Translations under genes and position numbers: made by a program | The notes under the pieces: model-generated | Seen by the model: the letters and a program-made list of their open reading frames with translations, nothing else | Databases searched by the model: none | Told to the model about the DNA's origin: nothing | Source: Chloroflexota bacterium | GTDB taxonomy: Bacteria > Chloroflexota > Limnocylindria > P2-11E | Direction of reading: 5' to 3' | NCBI GenBank assembly: GCA_013695575.1 | Contig: JACDAF010000124.1 | Coordinates: 1 to 10,643 of the forward strand | Length of the DNA: 10,643 nucleotides | In this document: positions 7,977-10,643 of the stretch, in pieces | How positions within the stretch are numbered: position 1 is the stretch's first letter | How the letters are laid out: every line of letters starts with the position of its first letter

Positions 7977-8608
7977 CGCGGCGCCGCAACGCGCTGCTCG
8001 TGGGTGCGCTTGCCGCGGGTGTCCTGTCCGGCGTGGTGTACTACGCGAGCGCGCAGCGGACCACGATCCTCGTCGCCGCCCACGAGCTGCCGGCGACGCG
8101 CCCGCTCGGCCCGGGTGATCTGGTGCTGCGGCCTTTCCCGGCTGATGCGATTCCCGCAGGCGCGCTTCGCGATCCGGACTCCGCCGTCGGCCGCTACCTC
8201 CGCACTCCGCTCGGAGCCGGCCAGCTCGTGCTCGCGGGCTCCCTGGCGGATGCGGCGGCGCTCTTTGGCAGCGGACTGGGCCCGCCGACCGGGATGCGCG
8301 CCATCGCGGTGCCCGTGACCGCGTCGACCGCGCTCGGTGGCGCGATCGCGCCCGGGCACCGCGTCGACGTCATCGCCATCCCCCTGTCGGGGAAGGCGCC
8401 GGCCGGCCGTGCGATCGAGCTGGTGGCGTCGCGCGCCGTGGTCCTCGACGTCAGAGGAGAGTCTGGCCGGCCGCTCGGTCTGGAGACAGCGCGTTCAGCT
8501 GCGCTCGACAGGATCGGGAGCATCGTCATCGCGGTCGCCGCCAGCGACGAGCTGCGTCTCGCTGAGCGCATTCCGACGAGCACCTTCGTTGTGGTGCTGA
8601 CACCTTGA
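7973..8608 (+). CDS. cpaB: CpaB/RcpC-like pilus assembly protein with SAF domain
   Basis: A 211-aa protein starting at a GTG in a GTGA overlap. It has a basic N-terminus (TRRRN), one membrane helix (ALLVGALAAGVLSGVVYYA, about 7-25), then a SAF domain (about 31-93) beginning TTILVAAHELPATRPLGPGDL. An RcpC-like region follows with MRAIAVPVTASTALGGAIAPGHRVDVIAI, typical of Flp pilus assembly protein CpaB. In diderms CpaB/RcpC works with the secretin in the periplasm; in monoderms it is membrane-anchored and may guide the pilus through the wall. Flanking Tad genes support the call. The stop lies in a TTGA overlap with the next gene. Confidence 0.88.
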   Translation: MTRRRNALLVGALAAGVLSGVVYYASAQRTTILVAAHELPATRPLGPGDLVLRPFPADAIPAGALRDPDSAVGRYLRTPLGAGQLVLAGSLADAAALFGSGLGPPTGMRAIAVPVTASTALGGAIAPGHRVDVIAIPLSGKAPAGRAIELVASRAVVLDVRGESGRPLGLETARSAALDRIGSIVIAVAASDELRLAERIPTSTFVVVLTP

Positions 8609-9264
8609 TCCTCTCGCCCCAACGCCTGCCGCCGCCCCTCGTCGCGGCCCCAACCCCTGCGGCTCGTGGGGACGCCTGCGGCGTCAGCCCGGCAAAGGCC
8701 GGCCTCATCTGGTCCAGGCTGACCGGGCGACCCACGGGGGACATCGATCTTGCCGTGATGCGCTGGTCCAAAGATCTCGCTCGCGCAGAGGGAGCGATAT
8801 GGGCGAGCGCGGATCGTGCCGATCAAGCGCATCTCCGCCGCGATCTCGCGCAGGTCGGGATCGGCCTGGTCGAGGAGAGTCGCCCGGAGCCGCCGCCCCG
8901 CCTCGTGCTCACCCTCGCCTCCGACCTCCGGCCCGCGGCCTTTCCGGTCCTGGAAACGCTCAGGCTCGAGCGGCTTCCGCTCCACGATGCCACGCGGATG
9001 GTCCTTGGCAGGCGGGTCTTGCGCCGCGCGCTGCATCGCTACCGCGAGCCTCGCGAGCGCGCCTGCCGAGCACTCCTTCGGGGTGCCGATGAGCTGGCGT
9101 GGTGGGATCGGCGTGCCTGGCTGCCGCGGCACTGCCTGCGCCAGAAGGGCATCCGCGGATACTTCCGGCCGGTCCTCTTCGACAAGCAGGCGCTCGCCGC
9201 CCCTCGCCGCGGCGGACTCGTCCGCGCGAGCGACGGTGCGATCACGCGGTGGGCGTTCGCGTGA
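8605..9264 (+). CDS. Unrecognised 219-aa protein between cpaB and the tadZ-like gene
   Basis: Not recognised. The frame begins at TTG 8605 in a TTGA overlap with cpaB and ends in a GTGA overlap with the next gene, so both boundaries follow the pattern of the rest of the operon. Codon third positions are strongly G/C as in the neighbours, both supporting a real gene. No signal peptide or membrane helix is visible, so it is probably cytoplasmic. It is arginine/leucine-rich, with a tryptophan-containing middle (SRLTGRPTGDIDLAVMRW), a strand-like VLTLASDL near residue 100 and a very basic helical second half (RRALHRYREPRERACRALL; LPRHCLRQKGIRGYFRP). A nucleic-acid- or ATPase-interacting adaptor is conceivable, but no motif proves it. 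Later starts, such as the ATG at 8758, cannot be excluded. A longer antisense frame covers the same bases and is judged a shadow. Confidence 0.6.
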   Translation: MILSPQRLPPPLVAAPTPAARGDACGVSPAKAGLIWSRLTGRPTGDIDLAVMRWSKDLARAEGAIWASADRADQAHLRRDLAQVGIGLVEESRPEPPPRLVLTLASDLRPAAFPVLETLRLERLPLHDATRMVLGRRVLRRALHRYREPRERACRALLRGADELAWWDRRAWLPRHCLRQKGIRGYFRPVLFDKQALAAPRRGGLVRASDGAITRWAFA

Positions 9265-10028
9265 CGGTCCGCGGGTGGATCGACCGCCTGGTCGGGCCCT
9301 ACGCGATCCTTCTGCTGCGCGAGGCAACGGGTCGGTCCGATCCGGTGCCCCATCTCGTCCCTACTCGCGCCGCCGCGCTGCCGCCCGCCGCCCGCGTCGC
9401 CTTCTGGTCCCTCACCGCCGGCGTCGGCTCGTCGACACTTGCGGCGCTTGTCGCGCATCGCTCCACCGCGGCGCGCTCCCCTGCGCTGCTCATCGATCTC
9501 GACCGGCGCGTACCTTCGCTGGCACTCCGCGCGGGCATCGAAGGTGCGACCGTGGCGGATGCGCTCCTGCGCCCCGGACGGGAAGCCGAGCTCGTGAGCC
9601 GGTGGTCGACCACGCCATTCCTGCCCGGTGCTCCCGGACTGCACGGCGCCGTCGACGGGGGGAGGCTGTCTGCGGTCGTTGAGGGCGCAGCCGGCGGACG
9701 TCCGGCTGTCATCGACCTCGGCTGCGGCGCCGAGGCACTGGACGCACGACTCCTCGGGTGCTGCACGAGGCTTGTCGTGTGTGTTGGCACTCGCGTCGCC
9801 CAGCTGCAGGCGGCCTTCTGCACCGTGCCGCTCCTGTCCATGGTGGCGCTGCCGGTCGCACTCGTCGTCGTCGGTGCGAGCGAGGAGGACGCCCGGCACA
9901 TCGCGGAGCGCCTGCCGTGGCCGCTTGCCTCGGTCATACCGCCTGACGAGCACCTTGCCCGCGACGAGTTCGCCGCGCGCGCGCCTACGCTCCATGCGGT
10001 CGATCGCCTGATCCGGGCACTCGCGTGA
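9261..10028 (+). CDS. TadZ/CpaE-like pilus-localisation ATPase, atypical Walker A
   Basis: A 255-aa member of the MinD/ParA-like P-loop group, in the TadZ/CpaE position of the Tad operon. After about 45 leader residues the nucleotide loop reads WSLTAGVGSSTLAALVAH (about 49-66), where GVGSST replaces the usual GVGKTT, so the Walker A lysine is missing. Switch-like ALLIDLDRR and a Walker B-like AVIDLG (near residue 150) follow, spaced as in MinD proteins. TadZ/CpaE proteins often have such degenerate loops and serve as polar localisation factors that bind the membrane or the motor. There is no N-terminal receiver-like domain as in Caulobacter CpaE. The GTG start is in a GTGA overlap with the 219-aa gene, and the stop in a GTGA overlap with the motor fragment. 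The likely role is recruiting the CpaF motor. Confidence 0.75.
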   Translation: MTVRGWIDRLVGPYAILLLREATGRSDPVPHLVPTRAAALPPAARVAFWSLTAGVGSSTLAALVAHRSTAARSPALLIDLDRRVPSLALRAGIEGATVADALLRPGREAELVSRWSTTPFLPGAPGLHGAVDGGRLSAVVEGAAGGRPAVIDLGCGAEALDARLLGCCTRLVVCVGTRVAQLQAAFCTVPLLSMVALPVALVVVGASEEDARHIAERLPWPLASVIPPDEHLARDEFAARAPTLHAVDRLIRALA

Positions 10029-10492
10029 ACGCCGACGTGCTGTCGCGGATCCGCACGGAGATCGCCGGCCTCTCCGATCCCGCAACGCTTCTGGGCCTAT
10101 ATTCGGAGCCCGGCGGCCGCGCCGTGCTTCGCGATCGCGTCCGCGCTCTCGCCCGCTCGCCCGTCGATGAGTCCGAGCTCGACGGGATCTGTGCCGAGCT
10201 GTTCGGCTTCGGGCCGCTGCAACCGTGGCTCGACGACCCGGAGGTCACCGATGTCCTCGTCAACGATCCGGGACAGGTCTTTGTCGAGCGCGCGGGCCGC
10301 CTCGTGCGGACGGACGCGCGCTTCCGCGACCGCGGGGAACTCGCGGATCTCGTGTACCGCATCGCGGCGAGCGTCGGCCGGGAGTTGACGATCGAGCAGC
10401 CTTTCGTTGACGCGCGGATGCGCGAGCGCTTCCGGGCCGTCCGCTTGCGCGTTCGGGACGGTGGGCTGGACATGCTTAGGCGGGCGGCATGA
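10025..10492 (+). pseudogene. cpaF: CpaF/TadA motor ATPase, N-terminal part only
   Basis: The first 131 residues match the N-terminal domain of CpaF/TadA secretion ATPases, with the family pattern LFGFGPLQPWLDDPEVTDVLVNDP, VFVERAGRLVRTDARF and TIEQPFVDAR. A full CpaF is about 400 or more residues and continues after VDAR with a DGSR-type stretch, then the RecA-like domain with Walker A. Here the match ends at about 10418, and 24 unrelated arginine-rich residues follow to a TGA. None of the catalytic motifs is present in any frame of the remaining bases. Either the gene is truncated by rearrangement or insertion, or the sequence is chimeric there, or the system uses a split motor. A GTGA overlap starts it and an ATGA overlap ends it. 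I call it a probable pseudogene with that caveat. Confidence 0.7.
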
Positions 10493-10643
10493 GAGACCCA
10501 CGCTGGTACCGCGAAGGCCCACCTGCGCGGCTGCGGTGCGGCCACCCAAACGAAGACGGCACGCTGGGCGCTGCGTATGTAGACGGTCGCATCAGCGAGG
10601 ACCAATACCTCTCCGCCCGGGACCAAGTTGCCGAGGCGCGAAT
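10489..10643 (+). CDS. Start of an unrecognised ORF running off the window end
   Basis: An ATG at 10489, in an ATGA overlap with the stop of the CpaF fragment, opens a frame that stays open for 51 codons to the window edge. It begins MRDPRWYREGPPARLRCGH and contains AAYVDGRISEDQYLSARD, which faintly resembles the short helical DUF1707/SHOCT-like motif (AYADGR-[IL]-[ST]-x-E-E-[FY]). Codons such as CCA, GAA, GTA and CAA are frequent and the GC content is visibly lower than in the preceding genes, which would suit DNA of another origin. It is too short and incomplete for a function. It may be a real gene, the edge of an inserted element or a chance frame. Confidence 0.4.
   Translation, partial: MRDPRWYREGPPARLRCGHPNEDGTLGAAYVDGRISEDQYLSARDQVAEAR

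Noticed and set aside
8194..9327. Antisense open frame of 377 codons over cpaB and the 219-aa gene
   Set aside because: It overlaps a secure cpaB, is low-complexity and Arg/Pro-rich, and its ends do not fit the operon overlaps, whereas the sense frame's ends do.
10300..10440. Possible direct repeat (GCGCTTCCG at two places) as an insertion footprint
   Set aside because: The shared string is only about nine bases, common in this GC-rich sequence, and is not placed symmetrically around the break.
10418..10560. Simple frameshift as the cause of the CpaF truncation
   Set aside because: Reading the other two frames after VDAR by eye gives no DGSR-like stretch, P-loop or other CpaF sequence, so a single indel does not restore the family.

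Overview
The window is a high-GC, tightly packed bacterial chromosome segment. Every supported gene lies on the + strand, GTG starts are common and many genes overlap their neighbour by four bases. A Tad/Flp pilus locus with no secretin gene in view, together with reverse transsulfuration and a small CcdA, fits a monoderm or atypical-envelope lineage such as Actinomycetota or Chloroflexota (Limnocylindria-like). That placement is inference from gene style only; the sequence has no taxonomic marker.

Region 1 (1-5949) holds amino-acid, sulfur and thiol-redox genes: the 3' part of a threonine synthase (its 5' end lies upstream of the window), cystathionine beta-synthase with two C-terminal CBS domains, a cystathionine gamma-lyase/synthase, a CcdA-type membrane thiol transporter, a membrane-anchored TlpA/ResA-like thioredoxin, and FdhD, the sulfurtransferase for formate dehydrogenase. 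The last four are joined by overlapping stop/start codons. They read as one operon that makes cysteine from homocysteine, exports reducing equivalents and hands sulfur to a molybdoenzyme.

A 92-base gap (5950-6041) separates the two regions. It holds a stable TTCG-loop hairpin just after fdhD and then a strong Shine-Dalgarno sequence before the pilin gene.

Region 2 (6042-10492) is a Tad/Flp pilus locus: Flp prepilin, TadE-like and TadG-like pseudopilins, an unrecognised secreted two-part protein, CpaB/RcpC (SAF domain), an unrecognised 219-aa cytoplasmic protein, a TadZ/CpaE-like ATPase with a lysine-less Walker A, and the N-terminal part of a CpaF/TadA motor ATPase. Every adjacent pair from flp to the cpaF fragment overlaps by exactly four bases (ATGA, GTGA or TTGA), so this is one translationally coupled unit.

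The CpaF similarity stops abruptly after the VDAR motif near 10418. The frame ends at 10492, before the RecA-like catalytic domain. A further ORF, with lower GC and different codon use, starts in an ATGA overlap and runs off the window end. The most interesting material is the two unrecognised proteins embedded in the pilus operon and the broken end of the motor gene. No tRNA, rRNA, CRISPR array or insertion sequence was seen.
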